DNA from: Oscillospiraceae bacterium
GTDB lineage: Bacteria; Bacillota; Clostridia; Oscillospirales; Acutalibacteraceae
Assembly (NCBI GenBank): GCA_022763825.1
Contig: JALEQX010000053.1
Coordinates: 1 to 64,000, forward strand
DNA length: 64,000 nucleotides
Reading direction: 5' to 3'
Shown here piece after piece: positions 16,217 to 25,378 of this stretch (position 1 is the stretch's first letter; each line of letters begins with the position of its first letter). Below the pieces are notes generated by a model. It searched no databases. It was not told where the DNA came from and saw only the letters and a list, made by a program, of their open reading frames with translations. A program made the translations under genes and the position numbers.

Positions 16217-17637
16217 TGGATTCCGATTTTTATCATAATAATAATTCAGAAAACGGCGGGTCTTATTTCGGTTCGGATTTTAACAATCGGAATGAACCTC
16301 AGCCCGAACGCGTCGAAGCACAGTTCCAGGGCAACGGCTTTTCGTCCTTTACGCCCGAACCGCCGTCTCCGCCCGTTGTTTCAAAACAGAAAAAGAACGG
16401 TTCCTTAAAATTAAAAATTCTGATTCCCGTCATGTGCATAGTTTGCGCGCTCATCGGCGGAGTTTGCGGCGGACTTACCGTCGCTCATTTTAAAACGGAG
16501 AAAAAAACTCCCGAGACAACACAGTCCGGTACGGCGAATCTGCCGGCTGAGGACGAGAGCCGGAAAAATATAGAGTCGCTTTATTCTAAGGACGACGAGA
16601 ATTTAAACTCCGTAAACTCCGGCGAGGGCACGGCGGTAAAAAGCGATTCGTCCGACGGGAGCGAAGCTGTTTTAAGCGCGAAGGAAGTTTATAAAAACTG
16701 CGTAAACTCCGTCGTTTACGTCGAAACCTCGGGAGCATCGGCGGGACTTTATCAGTCGTCGGCAACCTCGTCGGGCTCGGGATTTATAGTCACCGACAGC
16801 GGATATATCGTTACGAATTATCACGTCGTCGAGGGCGGAAAGAGTTATAAGGTCACGACTTATAATAATAAGGAATACGACGCAAAACTCATAGGTTACG
16901 AGGAGAGCAACGACATCGCCGTATTGAAAATCGAGGGCGATTCGTTCCAAAGCGTCAGGTACGGCAACTCTTCGTCGATAAGCGTCGGCGATAACGTTTA
17001 TGTTATAGGCAACCCGCTCGGCGATTTGACATATACGCTCACCTCGGGCGTTGTCAGCGCACTCAACAGGCTTATCAAAAGCGACGACGGCTCGCTTATA
17101 AATATGTTCCAGACCGACGCCGCCGTAAACTCGGGCAACTCGGGCGGTCCGGTATTCGATTCGACCGGAAGCGTCGTCGGCATTGCGACCGCAAAATACG
17201 CCTCAAGTTCAATTGAGGGACTGAGCTTCTGCATTCCGATAAACGACGTGCGCAGCATGATTGACGATATTATTAATCAGGGCTATGTATCGGGCAAGGC
17301 TTCGCTCGGCGTTTCGGTTTACGACGCGGGTTACAGAAACTACTCGTACTTCTCGTTCTACACGTCCTCGACAGCGGGCGCGAAGGTAATGGCTGTCGGA
17401 AACGGCACCGCCGCGCAGAAAGCCGGTATCAAGGAGAACGATACGATAGTTGCAATTGACGGATATACGGTAGACTCGGTTTCAACGCTGAAAACGTATC
17501 TTACAGCGTTCAAAGCGGGCGATACGGTAAAAATCACCGTCAGCAGAAACGGCGCAAAATCGGATATCACCGTCACTCTGGACGAATATTCTCCCCGGTC
17601 GGCAAGAACGAATTATTCGAACGTGTATGATTTGTAA
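16216..17637 (+). CDS. htrA: HtrA/DegP-type membrane-anchored serine protease
   Basis: The 473-residue protein has an acidic, Asn/Pro-rich cytoplasmic N-terminus (1-60), one transmembrane helix (about 66-90), a low-complexity linker, a trypsin-like domain with catalytic His203 (NYHVV), Asp233 (SNDIAVL) and Ser309 (SGNSGGP), and one C-terminal PDZ domain (about 365-460). This is the usual Firmicute HtrA/YyxA layout. It degrades misfolded proteins at the outer face of the membrane. It is translationally coupled to the DUF4886 gene (TAATG) and ends at a strong bidirectional terminator. Confidence 0.95.
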   Translation: MDSDFYHNNNSENGGSYFGSDFNNRNEPQPERVEAQFQGNGFSSFTPEPPSPPVVSKQKKNGSLKLKILIPVMCIVCALIGGVCGGLTVAHFKTEKKTPETTQSGTANLPAEDESRKNIESLYSKDDENLNSVNSGEGTAVKSDSSDGSEAVLSAKEVYKNCVNSVVYVETSGASAGLYQSSATSSGSGFIVTDSGYIVTNYHVVEGGKSYKVTTYNNKEYDAKLIGYEESNDIAVLKIEGDSFQSVRYGNSSSISVGDNVYVIGNPLGDLTYTLTSGVVSALNRLIKSDDGSLINMFQTDAAVNSGNSGGPVFDSTGSVVGIATAKYASSSIEGLSFCIPINDVRSMIDDIINQGYVSGKASLGVSVYDAGYRNYSYFSFYTSSTAGAKVMAVGNGTAAQKAGIKENDTIVAIDGYTVDSVSTLKTYLTAFKAGDTVKITVSRNGAKSDITVTLDEYSPRSARTNYSNVYDL

Positions 17638-17648
17638 TTGAATATAAA

Positions 17649-17690
17649 AATCCCCGATTTGTCAACACCGGCAAATCGGGGATTTTGTTA
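17649..17690. terminator. Bidirectional terminator between htrA and the flavo-FeS gene
   Basis: AATCCCCGATTTG and CAAATCGGGGATT form a 13-bp stem with T-rich sequence on both sides; it lies between convergent genes. Confidence 0.9.
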
Positions 17691-17726
17691 TATATGCGTT
17701 GAAGTGCGACGCATACAATTTATATA

Positions 17727-20549
17727 TTATTTATTTTTAGAGACGTTTTTCTTAACGATTTTGACCGCGCGTTTTGCTGCGTAGGGTAAAATATATTTAA
17801 ATTTATCCTCTGCGACGGTCATTTTGCTCGCCTCGGGCATATCCCTGTGAAGCGAAATTGCGTCGAATTTACATTTTGTCGTGCATATTCCGCAGCCGAT
17901 ACAGCGGTTTTGGTCTGCGACGGTGACGCCGCAGCCCAGGCATCTTGCAGTCTCGATTTTTACCTGCTCCTCGGTGAGCGTGCCGTGCGCGTCCTTAAAC
18001 GGATTCTTTGAATTTTCCTCATCCGGGGCGTACTGTCTGCCCGCCGTGTCGTACGAACCGAGGCTTATGTCGTCCTTGTTAAGGGCGATAAATTCGCGTC
18101 TGTTTCTGCCTATTGTCATGTGACCGTGCTGAACGAAACGGTGGAGCGACTCCGCCGCCTCGTGACCTGCCGCGATAGCGTCGATTGCGAATTTCGGACC
18201 CGTGTAAACGTCGCCGCCGACGAAAATATCGTCCGTTTTCGTCTGATAGGTAAGCGAATCGGCTTTCGGGTAATTGCCGTGTACGAATTCGATATTCTCA
18301 TTCTCAATGAGCGAACCCCATTCGATCGCCTGACCGATTGCGAATATAACCTTGGAAGCGGGTACGATTATCGTCTCGCTGTCGTCGAATTTGGGCGCGA
18401 ATTTATGATTTTCGTCGAATACGCTTATACATTTTCTGAATTTAACGCCCGTCGCCCTGTCGTTTTGGACGATAACCTCAACAGGTCCCCAGCCGGATTT
18501 AATTTCAACTCCGTCTTCCTCGGCTTCGGCGATTTCCTCTTTCGAAGCGGGCATCTCATTGCGCTGTTCGAGGCTTAACATCGTTACTTTTTTCGCTCCG
18601 CTTCTCGCGCTGACGCGCGCAGCGTCGATTGCGACGTTACCTCCGCCGACAACAACCGTCTCGTCGGAGAATTTAACTTCGCCCGTGTTCGCGTGCTTTA
18701 AAAATTCGACAGCCGTCGTAACGCCCTCGGACTTTTCGTTTGCAATGCCGGGGTATCTTCCTCCCTGACAGCCGATTGCGATATAGAACGCCTTATAGCC
18801 CTGTTTTCTCAGTTCGTCGATGGTAATATCTTTTCCGACTTCGGTCGAACATTTAATTTCGACGCCCATCTCTTTCATAATATCGATTTCGGCGTTTATA
18901 ACGTCCTTTTCGAGCTTATACGACGGAATTCCGTATGTGAGCATACCGCCGGGTTTCTCATTCTTTTCGAATACCGTGGGATAGTAGCCCATCTGCGCGA
19001 GATAGAAAGCCGCCGAAAGTCCCGCGGGCCCCGCGCCGATAATTGCAATCTTTTCTTTCCATCTGCCTACGTTGGAAGCAACTACGATTTCGGGTATGTA
19101 GCGGTGCTCGTCGGTTAAATCCCTTGAAGCTATGAATTTCTTGACTGCGTCGATCGAAACGGCTTCGTCGACCGTACCTCTCGTGCACGCCTCCTCACAG
19201 CGTCTGTTGCAGATTCTTCCGCAGACTGCGGGGAACGGATTTTCTTTCTTTATAAGAGCGAGAGCTTCTTTATACTTGCCCTGCGCCGCCTTTTTGAGAT
19301 AGCCCTGTACGGCTATGTGCGCGGGACATGCCGTTTTGCACGGAGCGGTGCCCGTGTTGTGGCAGTTGATTCTGTTTTTGTCTCTGTAATTCTCGTCCCA
19401 CTTGTCCTTGCCCCACTTGTTGTCGTCGGGGAGGGGCTGTTTCGGGTATTTTACATTGCTGCCGTCCTTTTTACAAAGCTTCTGTCCGAGCTTGAGCGCG
19501 CCCGCGGGGCAGTACTCGACGCATTGACCGCACGCCACGCATTTCGACTTGTCGACGTGCGCCCTGTAAGCCGAAGCCGACATGTTGGGGGTGTTGAAAA
19601 GCTGGCTCGTACGAAGCGCGTTGCATATTTTGACGTTGCAGTTGCATATTGCGAATATTTTATTCTCACCGTCGATATTCGTTACCTGATGAACGAATCC
19701 GTTATCCTCGGCTCTTCTTAAAATATCCATTGCCTCTTCGTATGTAATAGAATGCCCCCTGCCCGTTTCGGCGCAGTAGTCCGCCATGTCGCCCACGCCT
19801 ATGCACCAGTCGCGGTAATCGTCGGCGCATCCCTCGTCAAGCTGTTTTCTGCCGTAACGGCACGAACAAATCGAAGCTCCGAGGTGACCCTCGTATTTTT
19901 TTAGCCAATATGACAAATGCTCGATATCCATGGTCGTGTTCTCCATGGATATCGCCTGTTCAACGGGAATTACGTGCATGCCGATACCCGCGCCTCCGGG
20001 CGGAACCATAGCGGTGACCTTTTCGAGCGGGAGGAACGTCATGCGTTCAAAGAACATTGCAAGCTCGGGGTGTCTGTCCATGAGAGCGGTGTTCATGTTC
20101 GTATACTCTGCGGAGCCGGGGACAAACAGCGGAACCCAGTAATTTCTCGCCTGTTTGTTTCTCGGCGCGCCGGGGATAGGACCGTCCTTTGTGTAGCGGT
20201 CGCCGTAATCGTATTCGAGCATTCCGAAAACGGACAGCATGTCCATGATTCTGTCGGCGGTCTTGTTATCCATATTCGCTTTTTGACACATTTTAATCAT
20301 GTCGGAATACGGATATTTCTTCCTCGTTTTCATCTGAATGAGCAAATCGAGCGAATAATCTTTATCCTGCTTGCTCATCTCGTCCTCGAAAATGCACGCG
20401 AGTCCCCAGTATTCGGGATCTTCGACCTTTACACCCTTTAATTTTCCGTCGGCTCTGTCCGTAACTCCCTGTACGAATTTTAAAAGCCTCTTGTCGGGGT
20501 TCTTGTCGTGCATATGCTTGGGGACGTATTTACTGCTCATTTCGGGCAT
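17727..20549 (-). CDS. NAD(P)H- and FAD-dependent iron-sulfur oxidoreductase (GltD/NfnB-like with extra Fe-S domains)
   Basis: Start set at ATG 20549, where AGAGGAG gives a normal SD; the open frame continues upstream to 20606 without one. The 940-residue protein has an N-terminal Cys-rich domain (about 60-340, with CSCRYGR, ICNCNVKIC), a ferredoxin cluster CVACGQCVEYCP, a GltD-type Fe-S domain (CKTACPAHIAVQGYLKKA...CGRICNRRCEEAC), an FAD domain (IAIIGAGPAGLSAAFYLA), an NAD(P) domain (VVVGGGNVAIDAAR) and a C-terminal ferredoxin pair (CLGCGV, CIGCGICTTKC). It should pass electrons between NAD(P)H and ferredoxin-type partners. It is the last gene of a hypB-hypA unit. The substrate or partner is not evident. 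Confidence 0.85.
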   Translation of the reverse strand: MPEMSSKYVPKHMHDKNPDKRLLKFVQGVTDRADGKLKGVKVEDPEYWGLACIFEDEMSKQDKDYSLDLLIQMKTRKKYPYSDMIKMCQKANMDNKTADRIMDMLSVFGMLEYDYGDRYTKDGPIPGAPRNKQARNYWVPLFVPGSAEYTNMNTALMDRHPELAMFFERMTFLPLEKVTAMVPPGGAGIGMHVIPVEQAISMENTTMDIEHLSYWLKKYEGHLGASICSCRYGRKQLDEGCADDYRDWCIGVGDMADYCAETGRGHSITYEEAMDILRRAEDNGFVHQVTNIDGENKIFAICNCNVKICNALRTSQLFNTPNMSASAYRAHVDKSKCVACGQCVEYCPAGALKLGQKLCKKDGSNVKYPKQPLPDDNKWGKDKWDENYRDKNRINCHNTGTAPCKTACPAHIAVQGYLKKAAQGKYKEALALIKKENPFPAVCGRICNRRCEEACTRGTVDEAVSIDAVKKFIASRDLTDEHRYIPEIVVASNVGRWKEKIAIIGAGPAGLSAAFYLAQMGYYPTVFEKNEKPGGMLTYGIPSYKLEKDVINAEIDIMKEMGVEIKCSTEVGKDITIDELRKQGYKAFYIAIGCQGGRYPGIANEKSEGVTTAVEFLKHANTGEVKFSDETVVVGGGNVAIDAARVSARSGAKKVTMLSLEQRNEMPASKEEIAEAEEDGVEIKSGWGPVEVIVQNDRATGVKFRKCISVFDENHKFAPKFDDSETIIVPASKVIFAIGQAIEWGSLIENENIEFVHGNYPKADSLTYQTKTDDIFVGGDVYTGPKFAIDAIAAGHEAAESLHRFVQHGHMTIGRNRREFIALNKDDISLGSYDTAGRQYAPDEENSKNPFKDAHGTLTEEQVKIETARCLGCGVTVADQNRCIGCGICTTKCKFDAISLHRDMPEASKMTVAEDKFKYILPYAAKRAVKIVKKNVSKNK

Positions 20550-20605
20550 ATTTTTTTCGCTCCTCTCTTTTTGTGTACTCCGTATTGTCTGTAAATTTAC
20601 AAGCA

Positions 20606-20971
20606 TTACGAAGCGCCGTTATCTTTGTCTTCTACTTCTATTTCTTTAATATTGATTTCGTTTCCCGTTACGAGATACGTTTTTTCGCTTTTGCAGTAAG
20701 GGCAGATTCTGCCGAATTCGACCGTCGGATATTCTTTTTTACAATCTTCGCAGTACGTCACGGCTTTGATAATTTCTATATCGAGTTCGCAGTCCTTCAG
20801 ATATTGCGTTCGTTTCCTGTTCCAGTTCCACACGTCGGTAAGATAATCGGGAATGACCGTCGAAACCTCGCCGACCTCGAGCGTGACCCGGCTCACGGCT
20901 TTGACGTTATTCTCTATTGCGATTTTCTCCACGCTGTCGGAAATGTGAAACGCTATGCCCAGCTCGTGCAT
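20606..20971 (-). CDS. hypA: Hydrogenase nickel incorporation protein HypA
   Basis: The 121-residue protein starts M-H-E-L-G, whose His2 and Glu3 ligate nickel in HypA, and carries a zinc knuckle CEDCKKEYP...CPYCKSE. It hands nickel to [NiFe]-hydrogenase precursors or, in some bacteria, urease. The ATG overlaps the last base of the hypB stop. No hypC, D, E or F and no hydrogenase structural gene is in the window, so the nickel target lies elsewhere. Confidence 0.93.
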   Translation of the reverse strand: MHELGIAFHISDSVEKIAIENNVKAVSRVTLEVGEVSTVIPDYLTDVWNWNRKRTQYLKDCELDIEIIKAVTYCEDCKKEYPTVEFGRICPYCKSEKTYLVTGNEINIKEIEVEDKDNGAS

Positions 20972-21639
20972 TATTTTTTAATCTCCGAAACTTTTTCTTT
21001 TATAAACTCTGCAAGCTCGACTATGCCTTCGCCAGTTTTGGCGGAAATGAAGAATAATTTAATATCGGGGTTCCTCATTTTAGCGTACTCCTCGACTTTC
21101 TTTACGTCGAAATCGAAATAGGGGAGAACGTCGGTTTTGTTAATAACGCAGACGTTCGAAACCTCGAATACGAGCGGGTATTTCAGCGGTTTGTCGTGAC
21201 CCTCGGGAACAGAGAGTATCATCATGTTGAGCATGGCTCCCGTGTCGAATTCTGCGGGGCAGACGAGGTTGCCGACGTTTTCGAGTATAACGAGGTCGAG
21301 TCCGTCCGCGCCCAGCTCGTTTACGCCCTGTCTCGTCATCTGTGCGTCGAGGTGGCACATTCCGCCGGTGTGAAGCTGAATGACCTTCGCGCCCGTTTTC
21401 GAAATCGTTTCGGCGTCGACCGACGAGTCGATATCGGCCTCCATAACTCCGACCTTAAGTGACTTGGAAAGTTCGGGTATTAATTTTGTAAGAGTCGTCG
21501 TTTTTCCCGCGCCGGGGGACGACATTAAATTTATTAAATATGTTCCCTTTTCTTTAAGCGAATTTCTGAGAATTTCGGCATCCTTGTTGTTGTCCTCGAA
21601 AATGCTCTGTTTAACTTCTATAACTCTGAATTTGTCCAT
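20971..21639 (-). CDS. hypB: Hydrogenase nickel insertion GTPase HypB
   Basis: The 222-residue SIMIBI GTPase has a P-loop SSPGAGKTT, a DIDSSVDAE switch, the CxxxxxxxH-type metal region HTGGMCHLDA and VVINKTD-type guanine specificity (VINKTDVL). There is no His-rich N-terminal stretch, so nickel storage is unlikely. It powers nickel transfer with HypA. SD GGAGG and a good promoter (21660-21688) precede it, making it the first gene of the unit. Confidence 0.95.
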   Translation of the reverse strand: MDKFRVIEVKQSIFEDNNKDAEILRNSLKEKGTYLINLMSSPGAGKTTTLTKLIPELSKSLKVGVMEADIDSSVDAETISKTGAKVIQLHTGGMCHLDAQMTRQGVNELGADGLDLVILENVGNLVCPAEFDTGAMLNMMILSVPEGHDKPLKYPLVFEVSNVCVINKTDVLPYFDFDVKKVEEYAKMRNPDIKLFFISAKTGEGIVELAEFIKEKVSEIKK

Positions 21640-21659
21640 TTTAAATTCCTCCGTTATTA

Positions 21660-21688
21660 ATTATATTGTGTATTTATAAATTTTTCAA
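21660..21688 (-). promoter_or_regulatory. Promoter of hypB-hypA-oxidoreductase
   Basis: On the minus strand TTGAAA, 17-base spacer, TATAAT. Divergent from the promoter at 21729. Confidence 0.75.
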
Positions 21689-21728
21689 TAAACAATTGAA
21701 GTAAAACCGCCGATTTTATGCGTATTAC

Positions 21729-21757
21729 TTGACTTTTTTTATTATGGATGTTAAGAT
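21729..21757 (+). promoter_or_regulatory. Promoter of the metallophosphoesterase gene
   Basis: TTGACT, 17-base spacer, TAAGAT; predicted start about 26 bases before the GTG codon. Confidence 0.6.
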
Positions 21758-21789
21758 TTTTAATGTGAAAAATTGTCGGAGGCGGTCGT

Positions 21790-22644
21790 GTGAAGAAAAA
21801 GAAAATTACCGCCGTCGTCTGCGCCGTTCTGGCTCTTGCGGTCGTTTCGGGCGCGCTTATATATGAAAGCAACGTATCGCTCGATATTGATAAATTTACC
21901 GTCTCGTCGCCCGATATTCCGAGTAAATTCGATTCGTACAGTATCGTTCAGCTGTCGGATATCCACAACGCCGATTATAAGAAATTCAGAGAGGATTTTT
22001 TTGAAAGCGTAAAATCCTGCGATCCCGACGTTATTTTTATAACGGGAGATATCGTTTCGTCCTACCCGCCGTCGTGCGGAAATTCGATTGAAATTATATC
22101 GCGTCTTGCTGAGCTTTGCGACGTTTATTTCGTCAGCGGAAACCACGAAGCTAGGGAATCGGAGCAGTATGAAAAAATGCGGGAAGCGTTCGAATTATAC
22201 GGCGTTAAGGAGCTTGAAAACGAGTCGGTTTTCTTAGAAAAAGACGGCGCAAAAATAAATCTTATAGGAATTATCGACCCCGAGCTTTTCGGAGATATGG
22301 ACAAACGCCGCGCGCTTATCGAGCGAACCATGACGGGGCTTGTAAGAGACGATATGTACAACATAATGCTGTTTCACCGCTCCGAGTATTTTGACGAAAT
22401 ATGCCGTTCCGGCGTTCAGCTTGCGTTCACCGGTCACGCGCACGGCGGGCAGTTCATTCTCCCGTTCATCGGCGGGCTCGTCGCTCCGGGGCAGGGCTTT
22501 TTCCCCGAGTACACCGAGGGGATATATGCTTCGGGCGGTACTCAAATGGTTGTAAGCCGAGGAATCGGGCAGAGTGTTTTCCCGTTCAGAATAAATAATT
22601 CGCCCGAGATAGTCTCGGTTACGTTAAAAAGCGAAAAAAATTAA
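21790..22644 (+). CDS. Membrane-anchored metallophosphoesterase (YkuE-like)
   Basis: GTG start with SD GGAGG at 7 bases. The 284-residue protein has an N-terminal membrane anchor or uncleaved signal (about 5-25) and calcineurin-like motifs QLSDIHN, FITGDIVSS, SGNHEA and FTGHAHGGQF, covering the metal ligands. The GHAHGGQ form is typical of the YkuE/YaeI group, which act outside the membrane on UDP-sugar lipids or related phosphoesters. Substrate is inferred only from family. It starts a rightward run into yhcH, pepV and birA. Confidence 0.88.
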   Translation: MKKKKITAVVCAVLALAVVSGALIYESNVSLDIDKFTVSSPDIPSKFDSYSIVQLSDIHNADYKKFREDFFESVKSCDPDVIFITGDIVSSYPPSCGNSIEIISRLAELCDVYFVSGNHEARESEQYEKMREAFELYGVKELENESVFLEKDGAKINLIGIIDPELFGDMDKRRALIERTMTGLVRDDMYNIMLFHRSEYFDEICRSGVQLAFTGHAHGGQFILPFIGGLVAPGQGFFPEYTEGIYASGGTQMVVSRGIGQSVFPFRINNSPEIVSVTLKSEKN

Positions 22645-22661
22645 CGGAAGTGTTTTATTAA

Positions 22662-23126
22662 ATGATAATCGATAACTTAAAAAATGCGGACAGATATTAC
22701 TCCGCTCATGAGGGATTTAAAGAGGCGTTCGAATTTTTAAAGAACGCAAAGAACGTTGAGGACGGAAACTACGAATTGGTTCCGGGGCTTGTTAAGGTCA
22801 ATATCAATACATATACGAATAAGCCGGTTGACGAGTGCAAATACGAGGCTCACGCAAAGATGATAGACATCCAGTGCGTTATCGACGGCGCGGAGCGAAT
22901 TGACCTCGTGAATGAAAACGATACCCGCAAAATGGAGATTATAACCGACGAATACGAGAAAAGCGACATCGCGTTTTTAAAGAATACGGACGCGGACGTT
23001 TCTTTTGTTTACAAAGAGGGCGATTTTGCCGTTATATATCCGTATGAAGCGCATCAGCCGTGCGTTGCACCCGACTTAAAAAACGGCGTAAAGGTAAGAA
23101 AAGCCGTAGTTAAGATTAAGTATTGA
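22662..23126 (+). CDS. YhcH/YjgK/YiaL family beta-barrel protein (sugar anomerase type)
   Basis: The 154-residue protein shows the DUF386 pattern: MIIDNLKNADRYY, a YEAHAKMIDIQCVIDGAE core with likely metal-binding His/Glu and FAVIYPYEAHQPCVA near the end. Members include NanQ, which opens N-acetylneuraminate rings, and EbgC-like proteins that help galactoside metabolism. No sialic acid genes are nearby; the window has several galactoside genes, though not directly linked. The stop is one base from the pepV start. Confidence 0.88.
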   Translation: MIIDNLKNADRYYSAHEGFKEAFEFLKNAKNVEDGNYELVPGLVKVNINTYTNKPVDECKYEAHAKMIDIQCVIDGAERIDLVNENDTRKMEIITDEYEKSDIAFLKNTDADVSFVYKEGDFAVIYPYEAHQPCVAPDLKNGVKVRKAVVKIKY

Positions 23127-23127
23127 T

Positions 23128-24540
23128 ATGGATAAGAAGATAAGCGAATTTATCGACTCTAAAAGGGACGATATCATAAACGACATACGCGCTCTCGTAA
23201 GAATTGCAAGCGTCAGAAGCGACGCTTCGGACGGCTGCCCGTTCGGCGAAAAATGCGCCGAGGCGTTAAAAGAGGGCACGGCGATACTCAAAAAACTAAA
23301 CCTCGACAATGAAAACGTTGACAACTACGTTATAACGGCCTCTCTTAATAATAACGAGACGAAGCTCGGCGTTCTTGCTCACCTCGACGTTGTCGAAGCG
23401 GGTGACGGCTGGAGCTGTCCGCCGTTTGACGTGACTGTAAAGGGTGATAAGATAATCGGCAGGGGTACTGCGGACGATAAGGGTCCCGCAGTCGCGGCAA
23501 TGTACGCGTTTCACGCGGTCAAAACGCTTTATCCGGATTTAAAATACAACGCGCGTCTTATCTTAGGCAGTGCGGAGGAAACGGGAAGCGAGGACATTGC
23601 CTACTATTTTAAGAAGAATTCTCCGCCTCCCGCGGTTTTTTCGCCCGACGCGGATTATCCGCTTATAAATACGGAAAAGGGCAGGTTTGTCCCCGAGTTT
23701 TTCGCGCAGTTGAGCGATAAAAGTACAGAAAAACGTGTAGTTTCGTTTTTCGGGGGCGTTACGTCTAACGTCGTTCCGAGAATCGCCCGGGCTGTCGTTC
23801 ACGGCGTTGATTTTAATAATTGCTTAGAATCGGCTCGGATTTATTCTAAGAAAACGGGCGCCGAAATTACGTGTTCGGAAAACGCAGACGGAGACGTTGA
23901 ATTTATATCCGTCGGCAAAAATGCCCACGCCGCACAGCCCGAAACGGGTATAAACGCGCAGACGGCTCTGATTTCGCTTTTAACTTCGTTTGATATTGAC
24001 GGCGATTCCTTTAATAAATTAAGTGTGTTAAACGATATGTTCCCCCACGGCGAGACGGACGGAAACAGCGCGGGGATTAAGTCGGACGATAAAAATTTCG
24101 GTTCTCTTACGTGCAGTTTCGGCACGCTGAAAATAGAGAACAATATTCTTTCGGGCACGCTCGACATCCGTTTCCCGACGATCGGAGACGGGGAGAGAAT
24201 CAAGAATATTATCACCGATAAATTTAAATATAATTCAATTGAAATAAAGAAAGCGAGACTCTCCGAGGTTCACCATACGCCGGCGGATTCGCCGTTTGTA
24301 AAGGAGCTTCTGAACGTTTACGAGGACTGCACGGGCAAAAAGGGAGAGTGCCTCGCAATCGGGGGCGGAACGTACGTCCACGGTATTGACGGCGGAGTTG
24401 CGTTCGGGTGCGCCATGCCCGGAGTCGACAACCGTATGCACGGCGCGGACGAATTTTCGTATACCGACGACCTTATTTCAAGCGCGAAGATGTTTGCCGA
24501 GGTCATATACGATATCTGCTCGGGCAGGGTCGAAGTATGA
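23128..24540 (+). CDS. pepV: M20 dipeptidase, PepV/Sapep family
   Basis: The 470-residue protein has the M20 metal motifs LAHLDVVEAGDGW (His, Asp), GRGTADDKGP (bridging Asp), GSAEETGSED (catalytic and metal Glu) and a C-terminal GGGTYVHGIDGGVAFG with the last His ligand. Length matches PepV-type dipeptidases (about 470), which have a lid domain mimicking an enzyme dimer. It cleaves dipeptides in the cytoplasm. Its last codons overlap birA (ATGA). Confidence 0.93.
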   Translation: MDKKISEFIDSKRDDIINDIRALVRIASVRSDASDGCPFGEKCAEALKEGTAILKKLNLDNENVDNYVITASLNNNETKLGVLAHLDVVEAGDGWSCPPFDVTVKGDKIIGRGTADDKGPAVAAMYAFHAVKTLYPDLKYNARLILGSAEETGSEDIAYYFKKNSPPPAVFSPDADYPLINTEKGRFVPEFFAQLSDKSTEKRVVSFFGGVTSNVVPRIARAVVHGVDFNNCLESARIYSKKTGAEITCSENADGDVEFISVGKNAHAAQPETGINAQTALISLLTSFDIDGDSFNKLSVLNDMFPHGETDGNSAGIKSDDKNFGSLTCSFGTLKIENNILSGTLDIRFPTIGDGERIKNIITDKFKYNSIEIKKARLSEVHHTPADSPFVKELLNVYEDCTGKKGECLAIGGGTYVHGIDGGVAFGCAMPGVDNRMHGADEFSYTDDLISSAKMFAEVIYDICSGRVEV

Positions 24541-25289
24541 GGATAAAAGAAAACGAGAAAAGGCTCGAAACGCTGTGCAAAAAGCGTAAATTCGAGTATT
24601 TCGACGTTATAGACTCGACGAATCTTTATCTTAAAAATAATGTTTCGGATTCCATGCCCGTTGCCGTTTCCGACTGTCAGACCATGGGCAGGGGACGGCT
24701 CGGCAGAAGTTTTTATTCGCACGGCGGAATTTATTTTTCCGTTCCCTATAAATTTACTTCGGACGAAAAATACCTGTCGTTTTTGACTCTCTCGGCGGGG
24801 CTTGCCGTCAGACAGGCGATAAAAAACGTCACGGGACTCGGCGCGTTTATAAAGTGGCCGAACGACATCTATTTAAATAACAGAAAAATCTGCGGAATCC
24901 TCGTCGAAACGCTCGTTTCGGGCAGTGACGTAACCGCCGTCGTCGGCGTCGGAATCAACACCGATACGTCCGATTTTCCCGACGATATAAATAACAAGGC
25001 GGGTTCGCTTAACTTAAAATCGTTCGGCGGGGACAATATTTCGCTTATTGCTGATGTTATAAATATTCTCGACGACCTTGTTTTTAATAAGAATATAACG
25101 AACGAGGATAACGAAGAGATTGATAATTTTGTCGGACTTTTGAACGAGTATTCGTATACCGTCGGACGGACGGTCGAATATGACGGTAAAAAATATACGG
25201 CGGTTAAAATCAACCGCTCCGGCTCGCTTACGATTGAGAGCGCGGACGGGGAAAAGACGGACGTGTTTTACGGAGAGGTGAAGCAATAA
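24537..25289 (+). CDS. birA: Biotin--[acetyl-CoA-carboxylase] ligase, short form
   Basis: Start at ATG 24537 overlapping the pepV stop. The 250-residue protein has FDVIDSTNLYL, the biotin-binding GRGRLGRSFYSH, KWPNDIYLNNRKICGILVE and a short C-terminal SH3-like domain. The N-terminal helix-turn-helix of bifunctional BirA is missing, so it attaches biotin without acting as repressor. The stop codon lies inside an AT-rich palindrome (25284-25309). Confidence 0.93.
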   Translation: MRIKENEKRLETLCKKRKFEYFDVIDSTNLYLKNNVSDSMPVAVSDCQTMGRGRLGRSFYSHGGIYFSVPYKFTSDEKYLSFLTLSAGLAVRQAIKNVTGLGAFIKWPNDIYLNNRKICGILVETLVSGSDVTAVVGVGINTDTSDFPDDINNKAGSLNLKSFGGDNISLIADVINILDDLVFNKNITNEDNEEIDNFVGLLNEYSYTVGRTVEYDGKKYTAVKINRSGSLTIESADGEKTDVFYGEVKQ

Positions 25290-25331
25290 TTTATATTTGT
25301 AAATTATTGTTTCAGCGGTCAGCGTCTGCTG
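25284..25331. repeat. AT-rich palindrome plus heptamer repeat at the birA end
   Basis: CAATAATTTA and TAAATTATTG are perfect 10-base arms (25284-25293, 25300-25309) around a 6-base loop; the left arm contains the birA TAA. CAGCGGT-CAGCGTC-type units follow. It may act as a weak terminator. Confidence 0.6.
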
Positions 25332-25378
25332 TTATGAAAAATTATATGTAAAATATATATTCGGAGGAAAATTTGCAC

